A stretch of DNA of 64,000 nt from NCBI GenBank assembly GCA_034638255.1, contig JAWPGT010000042.1, positions 124,001 to 188,000 on the forward strand, given 5' to 3'. The stretch comes from Coprinus comatus. Its lineage: Eukaryota > Basidiomycota > Agaricomycetes > Agaricales > Agaricaceae. Numbering within the stretch: the first letter of the stretch is position 1; every line of letters begins with the position of its first letter. Shown in pieces: positions 26,438 to 36,878 of this stretch. A program made the position numbers and the translations under genes. The notes under the pieces are model-generated. The model worked only from the letters and a program-made list of their open reading frames with translations. It was not told the origin of the DNA and made no database searches.

Positions 26438-29400
26438 ATGGGAAAGACAAAGAATATCTTCAAGCTTTTATCGTTGCATCTGAAAGGGAAAAAGAAGCGA
26501 CAAAAGAAAACAGAAGGTATTGGTACCTTCCTTCTTCACGTTCATAATAGATATTTAGACCTTTCTTTTCAGTTACGGCGGAGAAAATTGATACAGGGGA
26601 TTCTGGACCAACACCACACATAGATGTAGAAGTAACCGCAGTCGGTCAGTCATCTTCCGTTTTCATAATACCTATTGGGGAATTAATTTTCGGGTAGGCA
26701 ATACAACTCTCGAGATGGTTGTTCAACTTGAATCTTCGACGGAGTAGTCACTACAGGTGTTCCCGAGTGCTGTCCTCGGGCGCTTCGTGTGGACTCGACG
26801 CTAAGGGGAAAGAAAGCATGGTTGTGGATCATACAGAATCAGTTACGCAAGCCGAATCGACGGAGGAGTCTTTGCAGGTGTATCCGAGCCGTCGTCTGGT
26901 CCGCCATTAGAGGACAAAAGACTATGGCAAAAGACCACGCAGAATCGAATACTCCTGGATTTCCATTACTAGTATCCCAGCGCACTGACGAGATGGCTGG
27001 TACGTTGCTTCGTTTCCTTTTACAATGTTTCTCAAAGACTCACCCAGTTATTGTAGAAGCAGCTCCGGGACTATCCTTGCCTGAGAGAGAGGTTTCACCT
27101 ACGATTCCACCCATGATTATAGCACCTAGATCACGCTCGGATGAAGAAGAAATTATAAAGGAAACGGAAGCTGTTAAACAATCTCTCTCATCTTCGGATA
27201 GCGAGAATCTTGAAGTGGGAATCCCAATGGCTGGTATGTGCCTTCACTAATGAATAAATGTATATATAACTTACATGAAACATACATATAATATGCAGGC
27301 GCAATGACGAGTTCGTCATCAACTCAAATGGTATATTATGCACCTGGAGCAACATCAACTTCTATCTTAGCGAAGCAAGTTATCAACATTCATGGAGTGG
27401 AGGGTACACACGTATCATTTCAGGATCCAGCGGAAATGGGAAGACGGGGTGAGTTTTATTACTGTTCATGCAGGTTGACATAGTATAGTGACAAAACGAA
27501 TTCTTAGCGCTTAAACTACTCTCGAAATACTCGAACGCAGATGCCGAACTTAACTCGGCAGCCCGTTACCCTCCTCCTAGGTGCCATCCGGATACTCGAA
27601 AAATGCTCTTGGATGCAACCAAAGATTGGATGACAAATCCTGAACATAAGAAACGTGCACTCTGGCTATATGGAACGGCTGGGGTTGGAAAGTCTGCATT
27701 TGCTCAAACTCTAGCTGAGTACGCCAGAGATAACAAAATCCTTGGAGGCGTCTACTTCTTTTCGAGGCCAAATGGGAGAAGTGATCCGAACACTGTCTTC
27801 CCAACCATTGCACGGCAGCTAGCTACCATCAACGAAGATTACAAGAGGGAAATTACAACGATTTTGGATGCTACTCCTCACGTCTTGACATGCGATTTCA
27901 AAGTCCAGTTCCAGAAGTTAATTGTTGAGCCACTTCGAAACGTTCACATAGAGGTCAAACTGTTGATCATATTGGATGGCTTGGATGAGTGTACAGGAGA
28001 GGAAACTCAATGCGAGATAGCTGAAATTATCACTCAGTTATTGCAAGTCCCCACTGATCCTCTGCCTGTCTTCTGGATGATATGCAGCAGACCGGAACAG
28101 CATCTCAAGTATCTCTTGAATGCAAAAGAGGTCAGGGAGGTGTGTTGGGTTGAAGAATTATCAGTGGATTTCTGGAGAGATAATGGTGACACGTACGCTT
28201 ATGTTAATTCAGAGTTCCAGCGTTTAAAAAGAAAATATTCGCACATTGTGGACATCGACTGGCCTGGAGAAAGCCAGATCGATCGCATTGTCAACGCAAC
28301 AATAGGACACTTCGCCTCCTCGACAGCCATTCTGAAGTTCATTGATGATCCTAAACGCCCAAATCCAGAAGGGCTTCTGGACATCGTATTACAAGTCATT
28401 GATAATTCAAACCTGGGTCACAATTTAGCAAGGAATCCGATGGGTTTTTTGGACGCCCTCTACACGAGAATTCTGGAGGAGATTCCCGACGACATCATAC
28501 AGGATACACTGATGATTTTATATACTATATTATGGCATTTCAACGGTGACGTATCGCGTCATATGTATATCCATGATGTTGCCAATATGCTCGGGATAGA
28601 TCGAGGAAGGTTTTTTGCTGCCATTGGAAAGATTCATTCCTTGGTACAAATCCCTGAATCAATTCCAGGTATTTTATTACCTATAGCGTTTAATCATGCT
28701 TCGTTCCATGACTTTCTCATGGACCCCGCTCGCTCTGGACGTTTTGCTGTCAACTATGAGGTAATATATCCTGTCCTCCGTCGGCGCTCAGTAGAGATCT
28801 TGGGATCAGACATAACAGTTCCAATTCACCTCCTAGAACCTGAAGAAAGAACGACCACATCGAAAGATCTGATGAAGGTATTCGATCGTCAACTTCTACC
28901 CTGGAAGTACCCCCCTCCACGAATCAAACGAAGTGAGTGAGATGGTCCTTCCTATTGTTTATAGCGGTTCCTAACATACCAAAAAGTCCAGAGCACCGCT
29001 GGGAAATTGGTTAAGATAGCAGTATGTGCTTGCTTGGAATTGTGTTCTGATGAGGAGAAGAGGAAGTTGGATTTCAATCGACTTGCTTTCCACGATTCTT
29101 ACTTACTTCCGGTGAGTTGCATGACTAATTTTCAAGCCATACCAGAATTGATTAAGTATTGTTAGATCGAAAGGCTGATTAAGTTGGCCCGGCCAATTGA
29201 TCCAAACAGTGAAATTGACAAAAAGCTTCTTGAGCTTTGTCTCAGCACAAAATTTTCGAATGCAAAACCTCTTCCTATGACTGTGAGATACTACTGGATT
29301 TTATGTCCCTCTCCTCTCTTAATTACGCTTCTAGGAGACAAACGAAATAGATGAAACCCGAATAACTGACATGGTAGACTCGGATGGAGGGTAAGTTTTC

Positions 29401-29794
29401 TTATATCTGTTTGGCGTCACACTTTTGACCACTCGCCGGAAGCGTTTATATGTTCTTGGGCTATGGTTCTAAAGCAATAATAGGTGTTCTTACTACACCC
29501 TGGGCTCAAGGGTTTCATTTTTTGTTCCCTATTTCGCTTTATCACCCCGGGGAATACTGGCCTCAATATACATTACTTAAATCCATCCCACGCAAGGAAA
29601 ATGTATGGTCTGGACCCTCTATTTCTCTTCAGAACAATTGTCTAACTATTAATCAGTATGGGAGGTGGGGCATTGCAAGATATGGAATGGCGCTCACTGC
29701 AAAAAAAGCACGGACTGCTCCTCGGTTTGACACCGATTCTAATTTTGTACCAACTTGTCCTCTCGGGGAACGTGGCTGGGAGGACTATTGCTAA
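26438..29794 (+). CDS. NACHT-domain NLR-like protein
   Basis: The core exon (about 27510-28940) encodes a STAND NTPase of the type common in agaric fungi. Walker A is LYGTAGVGKSAFAQ (near 27675) and Walker B is LLIILDGLDEC (near 27970), followed by FWMICSRPEQH (sensor 1 region) and a winged-helix-like segment with LPIAFNHASFHDFLMDPAR. Fungal NACHT proteins act in non-self recognition and cell death control. Upstream, small exons give MGKTKNIFKLL from 26438, a low-complexity linker and MVYYAPGATSTSILAKQVINI (27330-27400), the usual short segment before NACHT. Downstream, three short exons follow (to about 29390). The last stretch to 29794 is open but its splice to the rest is unclear. No WD40, TPR or ankyrin repeats are visible after the NACHT, so the C-terminus is short for an NLR. 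Start and last exon are the weak points. Confidence 0.75.
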
Positions 29795-30250
29795 AACTTT
29801 ATAGGCCATAAATTAAGAGAAGTATCATATAGGTTTATTTTCTCGATTGACAATTATGTTTGGGTATTTAGAGATAAGGCAATGTGAATATTATATTTAA
29901 AAAAATGCGTCTCATGTGGAGATGGACCATGGTACATTACGAAAAGAGTGGGATCACTGGAACTTTCTCCGCGAGTTGAACGAAAAAAATATTTCACTGA
30001 CTATCTTCCAGGGTTACTAGTAGGCGTCACCAATTGAGGACCAGTTGTTGATCGTACAAGATGTTGACTGTTTCATTGACCCATAACTTGCATGAGGTAG
30101 ACGATGAATGACAGCTTTCGTTCGAATGTGAGTAGTATGAATATATCATTATTGCGGGAGGATTATGGAGTATACCACGGATTCTTGTTACGACAGAATA
30201 AATTGCTCTGTTCACACGGCCTACAAAAGGTTTCGAGAAAGTTTCAACTG
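29795..30250. other. Intergenic, no gene seen
   Basis: AT-rich 3' flank of the NACHT gene. No supported feature. Confidence 0.4.
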
Positions 30251-30562
30251 TTATTGAAACAGCCTTGACACACCAAGGTTGACTAGGCTGATAATTTCGG
30301 TCGCCAAGTTTGTGCTAGTATATTGCCAGCACTGGTGACTTGCTGAGGGCCAGGAAGTTGGACGCACAGACTCGGTGATAGTCTCTGTGTCCAACACCCA
30401 TTGGCGCCTCTCACTTTGATATGCTGGATGAACCATCTCTCCACGTCCATTTTCAAGGACCAAAATAACACCACGGTGTTGAAACTCATTAGGGGCTTGA
30501 ATTGATGCGTTGCGGGAAAAGACAGCCAGATAGACGGTGTCACTTTCAAGACTTGTTTGCAT
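30251..30562 (-). CDS. Small unknown protein or first exon, DUF6914-like start
   Basis: An open frame of 103 codons begins MQTSLESDTVYLAVFSRN and contains HRGVILVLENGRG and RRQWVLDTETI. The order (a beta strand ending in a short polar turn, then a HxGVIL strand) recalls the start of small basidiomycete proteins annotated as DUF6914, but I cannot confirm it. The second half, after about residue 60, is less protein-like and may be intron followed by a further exon. The weak match and the short length keep confidence low. Confidence 0.4.
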   Translation of the reverse strand: MQTSLESDTVYLAVFSRNASIQAPNEFQHRGVILVLENGRGEMVHPAYQSERRQWVLDTETITESVRPTSWPSASHQCWQYTSTNLATEIISLVNLGVSRLFQ

Positions 30563-32352
30563 TTTAATTTTCGTGGAGAATGGAATCAATATATAGCTGT
30601 GTGAGACAAGGCTAGAGCACGAGAGTGGATGGGAAAGGGCCTCTGGATGTGGTGGGATGTAAACCTCGTCACTGGATTGCCCGTAGGGGGGGATTGTACA
30701 TCCTCCTTCATTTATACTTGTTGGACGAGGACCATGCAACAGAATGGGGGGGGGGATCGCATAATAGGAAAGTCACTCGAGTCATATAACTATTCGAGGT
30801 AAGCAAGAGAATGGTGTGAGGATAACAGAACATTCGCACCGCGATTTATACTGTACCTTTGGCGCGCACAGATACATGTGTTGTAGTATTATTAGTGACA
30901 CGAGACAGTTGATCGGATTATTACTACTTGAGGTCGTTCGAATACGATGTATCGAATGTAACGTAACAAGAGTTCTTGGAAGAGAGAACAGCGCTTCGGA
31001 GTCGGTAATGAAACTATTTTGGTGATCGAGGAATATGAGCATAGACTGCATAGTTCGAGAACGATGATTGTAAAGAGATTCAGGACTGTACTCCATTTAA
31101 TTCAATCTCGCATGCAATGATAAGTCGAATCCCCATCTCATAAGGTCCGCCAGAGCTGAGCGGGAAAATAGATATACTAACTTAATAAGAACATGACTTC
31201 CCTTTACAAGACTCCGTGCAGCGCGAATCAACAGTATACTTCAACAGCAACTTTATGTCAATCAGTACTACATCAGATCCAAATATCAGATATAAAGCAC
31301 CTTCCTCTTTTAGAACTATAACTTTCTGATAAAATTAGTCCTGGCTAAGGCCGTTGCCGCGGGTTTTGAAATTCAAATTAGCACGATTTGGAAGATCATC
31401 GTTATGGTCCAGAGTTTTCAAAAACGCAGTTAAACACTTAGGAGTTCGCCCGCTCGGTGGACATAGCATTATTCTCCCAGCTCAGTACTATCGAGACTGT
31501 AGACAATGGTTATAGTGCTCAGTGCTCACTCTGTTCAATGGAAACCGTACCACAGGTCCTCGAACTTTGAAGAGAAACTTATTTTTATAGAATTCTACGA
31601 GGCTCAGTGCTAAAGGTCACTCTCTACACGGCACAAAGCTGGAACTTAGTGTGTCATTGAAAGTGCACAAGTGGTTTTAACAAACTTTTGGTTTTCAAGG
31701 CACTATCGTACTAATACCCCTTTGGAATCGTCCGTCAGTGCATGAGGATTAAGCCTCTAGGACGTAAAAATGAAAAGAAAACCCCTTTGGAAAAGTCGTT
31801 CGATGCTTTTTGGCTTCATTTCATTTCTCTCAACGTGCTAGCTATTCGAATGTATGCAGAACTGAGGTTTGAAGCCTGAGGACGATCACAGGATAGCTAA
31901 CAGCATCTTGGCTATACGGCGGGTAGAGGAGGACAAGGGAAAGTCTCACTTTTACGGCCATGTTCTAAATTTAACCAATATGATCCCGTGACTTGTTGGT
32001 CAAGATGGGCGCTGTGAGGGTAAACTGAGGGTAAATCTGTTTTGTCTCCTAAGCCAAACAAACCGAATGAACAGCAAATGTGATAGAGAAATTGAACTGA
32101 TATTCTATCGTATTATCTTAGGTGCAAAGAAGGGGGAGGTTTGAGCTCAGACAATGGCGCCGACACCCCGATAATGTGTTAGATCATGGACTCTGGTGTA
32201 CATCGAAAACAACGTGTAACGGTGCTCGTTCAAAGTAGAACTACAATACAAAGATATCCTAAAAGAAAGAAAAACATGTTTTCCAGGTGTATAATATTAT
32301 TGTAAATGACTCGAGCTCAGTCTGAAAAGGAAATACGAAAATGTTTCAACAA
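30563..32352. other. Intergenic, no gene seen
   Basis: About 1.8 kb with only short chance frames. A run of nine or so G residues occurs near 30747-30755. No repeats with clear ends or RNA gene were found. Confidence 0.45.
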
Positions 32353-33000
32353 CTACCGTACCACTTGAACTTGATAGCCATCAACAGCAATAACCCTATG
32401 ACAAGTCCAAACATCCTTAGTTTTGACTTTCTACACTCACAAATTTTCGGTTATCCTCTTTCTACCTTACCGTGAATTAGTTTCGATGAGCGACTGCGAA
32501 TGACACGATGATCCAACTTGCTGGTAGCTACTGCTGGAGTCCACACTTTCTCAGAGGTTCTGTCCCTATCTCCCAATACAATTAACACTTTCAAATCCTC
32601 GACATTCATTCGCCAAAAGCGTCTTGAGAATCTGCCAAATACTTCAACAGCATATTCACAAATAGGTTGATTGTCCTCACCCTCGTCGAACGGACCTGAG
32701 ACTTAATCTCAATACCTATTCTGAGGCATACATTTTCTCGACTCAAAAGCTGAATCGGGAAAACACTCCGGAGATATTTGTGGCTTACGCGTCTCTCTAA
32801 TATCCATCCAAGCGGCACACTGCAAGAAGACCGCGTCATCCCTCCACGCCGAATTTTACGTACATGCCGCAAATAGTTGAGTATTCTAAAATTAGTCTCA
32901 AAACAGCTTTTTTGGTTACCAGATGCAGATACACACCTGTTTTTGAAAAGAGTGTGAGGCGCAGCGCGCTTAAGATGGCAGTGTGCCAAGTGCTCGATAA
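32353..33000 (-). CDS. Unknown gene, several short exons
   Basis: On the minus strand the stretch about 32620-32460 reads MNVEDLKVLIVLGDRDRTSE and continues to SRSSKLIHG. A 44-nt intron with a GTAAGG donor follows, then KTKDVWTCHRVIAVDGYQV to a TAG at 32353-32355. Further upstream, open segments near 32640-32990 contain FETNFRILNYLRHV and could be earlier exons, but I could not join them without doubt. Splice-like ends plus protein-like composition suggest a real gene of unknown family. It may be partly degraded. Confidence 0.4.
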
Positions 33001-33796
33001 CTACCAGTGCATGGTGTGTCTTGTAATTTGGGTTTCGTTACTCACTACGTACGTCGTCATCGTCACATGGTAGGAAAGGACCTATCTCTTTTGTCAAGCC
33101 ATCATCCTTTTTGTTTAGTCTTTCCTATCCTCAGGATTGTCGACAAGTGTCCAAATTCTACGAGCAGATTAGAGTGATTTAGATGTTTTTGAACAGATAG
33201 TGTCTCCTGGTCAGGGGTGGGCCATAAAGGTTTTCAATTAGAAGTCTGAGAACCGAGGCTATTGAATATTTATAAGAGGGGCGAGCACGAACCTATAGTA
33301 CTAAGCGGTGCAGAACATTAAGCTGGAACAAGAACGGTTAGTAGGAATCCCCTCTTATATGATAGTGAATACTATGCACTATAGCAACTCTTCTTGGACA
33401 TGTTCAGTGTCCATTTGATACTACTTGTGCCATTACATTCCAACTACAAGTGTGATGTATTTACAACGTTTTTGAGGAGAGTAGTTGGTGAGTAAATTCT
33501 CTGTTGCAGAACCAGCCTCGTCGGATTAAAGAGAAAGACGAACGTAGTGGCAAGACATCAAGCGGGTTGAAGGAGAAGTACTATAATACTAATAAGTAGT
33601 CCTATCACATTACAGCATCGATGATGGTACTAAAGTACGTACCCCAAATCAAAGCCCAACAGTACATACTCAAATCCTTAGTGCCGTAGTTTTTTCCTTC
33701 CGCCTCATCTTCAAATTAAAGAAAAAGACGAAAAGGAACCACAATTTTAGTAACTCTAAAAGTTAAAACCATTTCCCTGAAGCCACAAACTTAAAT
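33001..33796. other. Intergenic, no gene seen
   Basis: Lies between the unknown minus-strand gene and the 3' end of QTRT2. No supported feature. Confidence 0.4.
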
Positions 33797-35592
33797 TCAC
33801 AATTCCACAGCAGTACCCAAAGTCGATTCATCCTGTTTAACCTTTTCCCTAGCCAACCTTCCTTTCCCTCTAGCCAAATCAACTTCTCTCCACATAACCC
33901 TAGCTTCTTCAAACACTTTCAAATCTTCATCATAAACTTCCAAAAACCTCTTAACTTCCCTTTCCCAATCCTCCTTCTTTCCTTCTCCATTTTCCAAAAA
34001 CCCTCTAATACCAACGAAAAATTGTTCTAAAACAGCAAGATTATGCATTACAAGTAATGAATGTGCTGACATTTCGTGAGTGTGTAAAAGATGATGAAGG
34101 TAAGCTCTACTAAAGCTTGGTTTTATTCTTCTTTCTGATAGATTTGAATTTTGTTCGGATTCGGGTTCGGGTTCTCCAGAATACGAAGAGGTATCAACAC
34201 CATGATAAATACGACTATTCGGTGCGATAGGAGCACATGCAAAACAAGAACAAGAATGATCAAGGTTTGATCCCAATCCAGAGAAATCTTCAATGTATAA
34301 TGTATCATAAAGATTATGGCCGATGTCTCGTTTGTTATTTGAACGTTGTTTTGGTGCTGATGATGTAAATTCGGAAGAGGAAGGAACAGGGAATGTGAAA
34401 TCAAGAGAAACACCAATATCGGCTGCACGTTGAGCCCACTGGGAGTCAAAGAGATCGATACCAACAGAAGAGATCAGTCGAAGGATTTCATGGGGTGTTT
34501 GAACAGTATTGACCAGACGAGGTTTTTCGATTGGAAGAGATTCTAATGATGCTTGGAGGAGAGGAGAGAGTTGACATGTATGTGGTGGAACGACAGGATC
34601 AAGATCGACTTGTGATAGAGAAGGATCCGTTGTCGTTTTCTCGGTAGGTGGAGAAGGAGGAACGGATTCGGTGGGTGGATTGAATGGATCTTGGTGTTTC
34701 TTTTCCGCAGCTTCGAGTGATAAACGAATGGGAATGAGGTCAAATGAATAACCGATAACACCTTGATCGAGATTTTGAAGTGGTTTGATTGCTTCGGCTT
34801 CAGGGCCAAAAACTGCTTCGAGGAGGCTATTTGCAAAGGCCTTGCGGGCCGGAATACTGTTTGCACCAGCCATATGAACGAATACGTTTGGTTTGTATTC
34901 CTCGTGTGGCGAAGGTGAGATAAGGTTTGAAAGCCAGGATGCTGATCTTTCAATGCTTTTCGTTAGTCGTTTTTGCGAGTATGGTGGACCTGCGAAGGGT
35001 GTATCGCCCAGCGCAAACACGATATCCGGTTTACAAGAATAAACATAAGATTTCCAATCAGCGGGAGTCACCTGAGCAGGAGTAAAAAGTTTAAAAAAAA
35101 CTTTCATGAGCCAACTTTGTTTCTTACTTACCTTACGAACACCACGCATGCAATACGCAGATATATGAGTATTTCCATTTGTGGGCATATCTCGACCATC
35201 AGCAGGGTCTCGCACAGACATTGAGAGAATGTGTTGGCTCCTTGAGTACCCAAGGAAGGTGTGAAGAGGATTTTCTCCTGGAGCAAGGGTTGGGACTGGA
35301 GGAAGGACATCTAAGCTATATGGGATAATAAATGCATGAGAAAAGGCTTACCAGAAAATATAGAAACTCACAAGCTCTCAAAGGGTAGATGAACCCAACG
35401 GATTGCGCTCGATGCGTAATGATCACGCGACAAATGGGGGACGACACCTCGCGAGGAAGAAGTCAAAAAACCTGGTGTTGGAACCTGTATCTCTGTGTTG
35501 TTGTGCTTGAAGAGAGCACTGCCCAGACGAGGTCCAAATCGTTTTGTGGGTGGGCTGAGCAACGAGAAAGACAGCGCCGGAGGACTGGACAT
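33797..35592 (-). CDS. QTRT2: Queuine tRNA-ribosyltransferase accessory subunit 2
   Basis: Non-catalytic partner of the eukaryotic tRNA-guanine transglycosylase, which swaps G34 for queuine in tRNAs with GUN anticodons. Three exons (35592-35372, 35315-35132, 35071-33797) join in phase to 559 residues. The fold's marks appear in order: PTPGFLTSSSRGVVPHLSRD and PGENPLHTFLGYS at the start; WKSYVYSCKPDIVFALGDTP; then VIGYSFDLIPIRLSLE (a glycine turn of the TIM barrel); then the zinc site CSCFAC near 34240 with His in LHHLLHTHEMSAHSLL. The active-site Asp region is replaced, as expected for the accessory subunit. A Pro/Ser-rich insert (about residues 245-285) is longer than in animal proteins. It acts with a catalytic QTRT1 that is not in this window. 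The small protein 35694-36878 lies upstream on the same strand. Confidence 0.88.
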
Positions 35593-35693
35593 GGTGGACA
35601 AACACAAAGAGGAATTTGGGCGGGACTACCAAATCCGGTGTCAAAGGCGCGTTGTAAATCAATTTATTTTTTATTATTAAATAATGTTCTTGG

Positions 35694-36878
35694 CTACATA
35701 CTTCCCGATTCGCGGTATATTTCAGCAACAGCTTTGTCAAACGCCCTCGAGTTCTTATCCAAAATACTCGGATCTATTCCTCTGTTGGCCAACATTACAC
35801 GCCAGAATTTCTCTTCCATTTCCTCATGTCTCGTTTCTCCGTTATGATCATTGTCAACTTTCCGCCGCTTCGGAGCTGGTCTACTATCTTCTTCTTCATC
35901 CTCGATCTCGAAAGCGGGGGGTTGCCTCGACCTTGTTGTTTGTTTCAAGGGCTTTGCTCTATTCCTCGCTACCTTGGCTCCCCTCTGGTTTCCTCCTTCA
36001 GTCGATTCCAGCTTCTGAGACGGACGGCAGCATTTTCTCCTCGAAAACTTACAAGCCAGGCATACTCTATATCCTTGTCGATGAGCTTGAACACGGCGCC
36101 AGCATAGCGTCTTTGTTTCAATGCAATATTTACAGCGTTGTCGATCAGGCAGCCATGAGTCTTTGTTGAAGTAAATGCGTCCATTCTCCTGCACCTTGTA
36201 CTGTTGACAGATGTAACTAACACCTTTAACGAAAATGCGAGATCGAAATACCTGATGCTCGTGTGTCTGTTTCGCACAAATCTCCTTCTGTAATGAGGAG
36301 GAGGTACCAGTGTTTTCTTCAAGGTATGGTATTTCTGGAGTGTTGTGTATCTTTGGGATGGCAACTCCGGGAACCGTTTCCGGAAAATAAGGAACAGGTC
36401 GCCCATCATTGACCCAGAAGGGTCTACATGGGACCATAACGACCGCTGTGTTTTCTCGTTTTCCTCTGTCTTCCCTCTGGCTCTCATCACTCTTTTCCTC
36501 CCTATTCCTCCTTTCTTCTCTTTTCCTCCTTTCTTCCTTCTGCCTATTCTGTTCTTGCTCTTTAAGTCGCTTCTCAGCCTTCTCTCTCTCTTCTTCATCT
36601 TTCCTTTGTTTCTCTTTCCTCCTCCTTTCTTCTTCTCTGCGCTTTTTCTCTCTTTCTTTTTTCGTCAACTCTTCAACACGTTTCCTCTCTTTCAACTTTT
36701 CCTCCATCTCTCTTTTAACTTCAGCAGCTTCCCACTTCTGTTTCTTTCTCACATACAATACAAACTCTTTATACGGTAACGCATTTTCCTCTTCGTATGA
36801 TAATTCGATAAAGTCCGAAAGAGTATCACCTTGGTGTGTTTTTAACTTCGCTTTCTTGGGTAATACGGCAGCAGACAT
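35694..36878 (-). CDS. Coiled-coil protein with a Zn2Cys6-spaced cysteine cluster
   Basis: Single exon of 394 residues. Residues about 45-150 are a long charged helix rich in Glu, Lys and Arg (EEKLKERKRVEELTKKERE and similar), surely coiled coil or a single alpha helix. After a Pro-rich link, residues about 250-290 hold RCKYCIETKTLCW and, thirteen residues on, CLACKFSRRKC. The spacing is C-x2-C-x6-C-x13-C-x2-C-x6-C, which agrees with the fungal Zn2Cys6 binuclear cluster. The cluster is mid-protein, unlike classic N-terminal activators. A basic patch and an acidic stretch follow, then a helix ending YRESGSM. Function unknown; DNA binding is inference. The same cysteine spacing appears in the antisense gene carried by retroelement 2 (52106-53137), so this gene may belong to, or derive from, that element-linked family. 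Confidence 0.7.
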   Translation of the reverse strand: MSAAVLPKKAKLKTHQGDTLSDFIELSYEEENALPYKEFVLYVRKKQKWEAAEVKREMEEKLKERKRVEELTKKEREKKRREEERRRKEKQRKDEEEREKAEKRLKEQEQNRQKEERRKREERRNREEKSDESQREDRGKRENTAVVMVPCRPFWVNDGRPVPYFPETVPGVAIPKIHNTPEIPYLEENTGTSSSLQKEICAKQTHEHQVFRSRIFVKGVSYICQQYKVQENGRIYFNKDSWLPDRQRCKYCIETKTLCWRRVQAHRQGYRVCLACKFSRRKCCRPSQKLESTEGGNQRGAKVARNRAKPLKQTTRSRQPPAFEIEDEEEDSRPAPKRRKVDNDHNGETRHEEMEEKFWRVMLANRGIDPSILDKNSRAFDKAVAEIYRESGSM

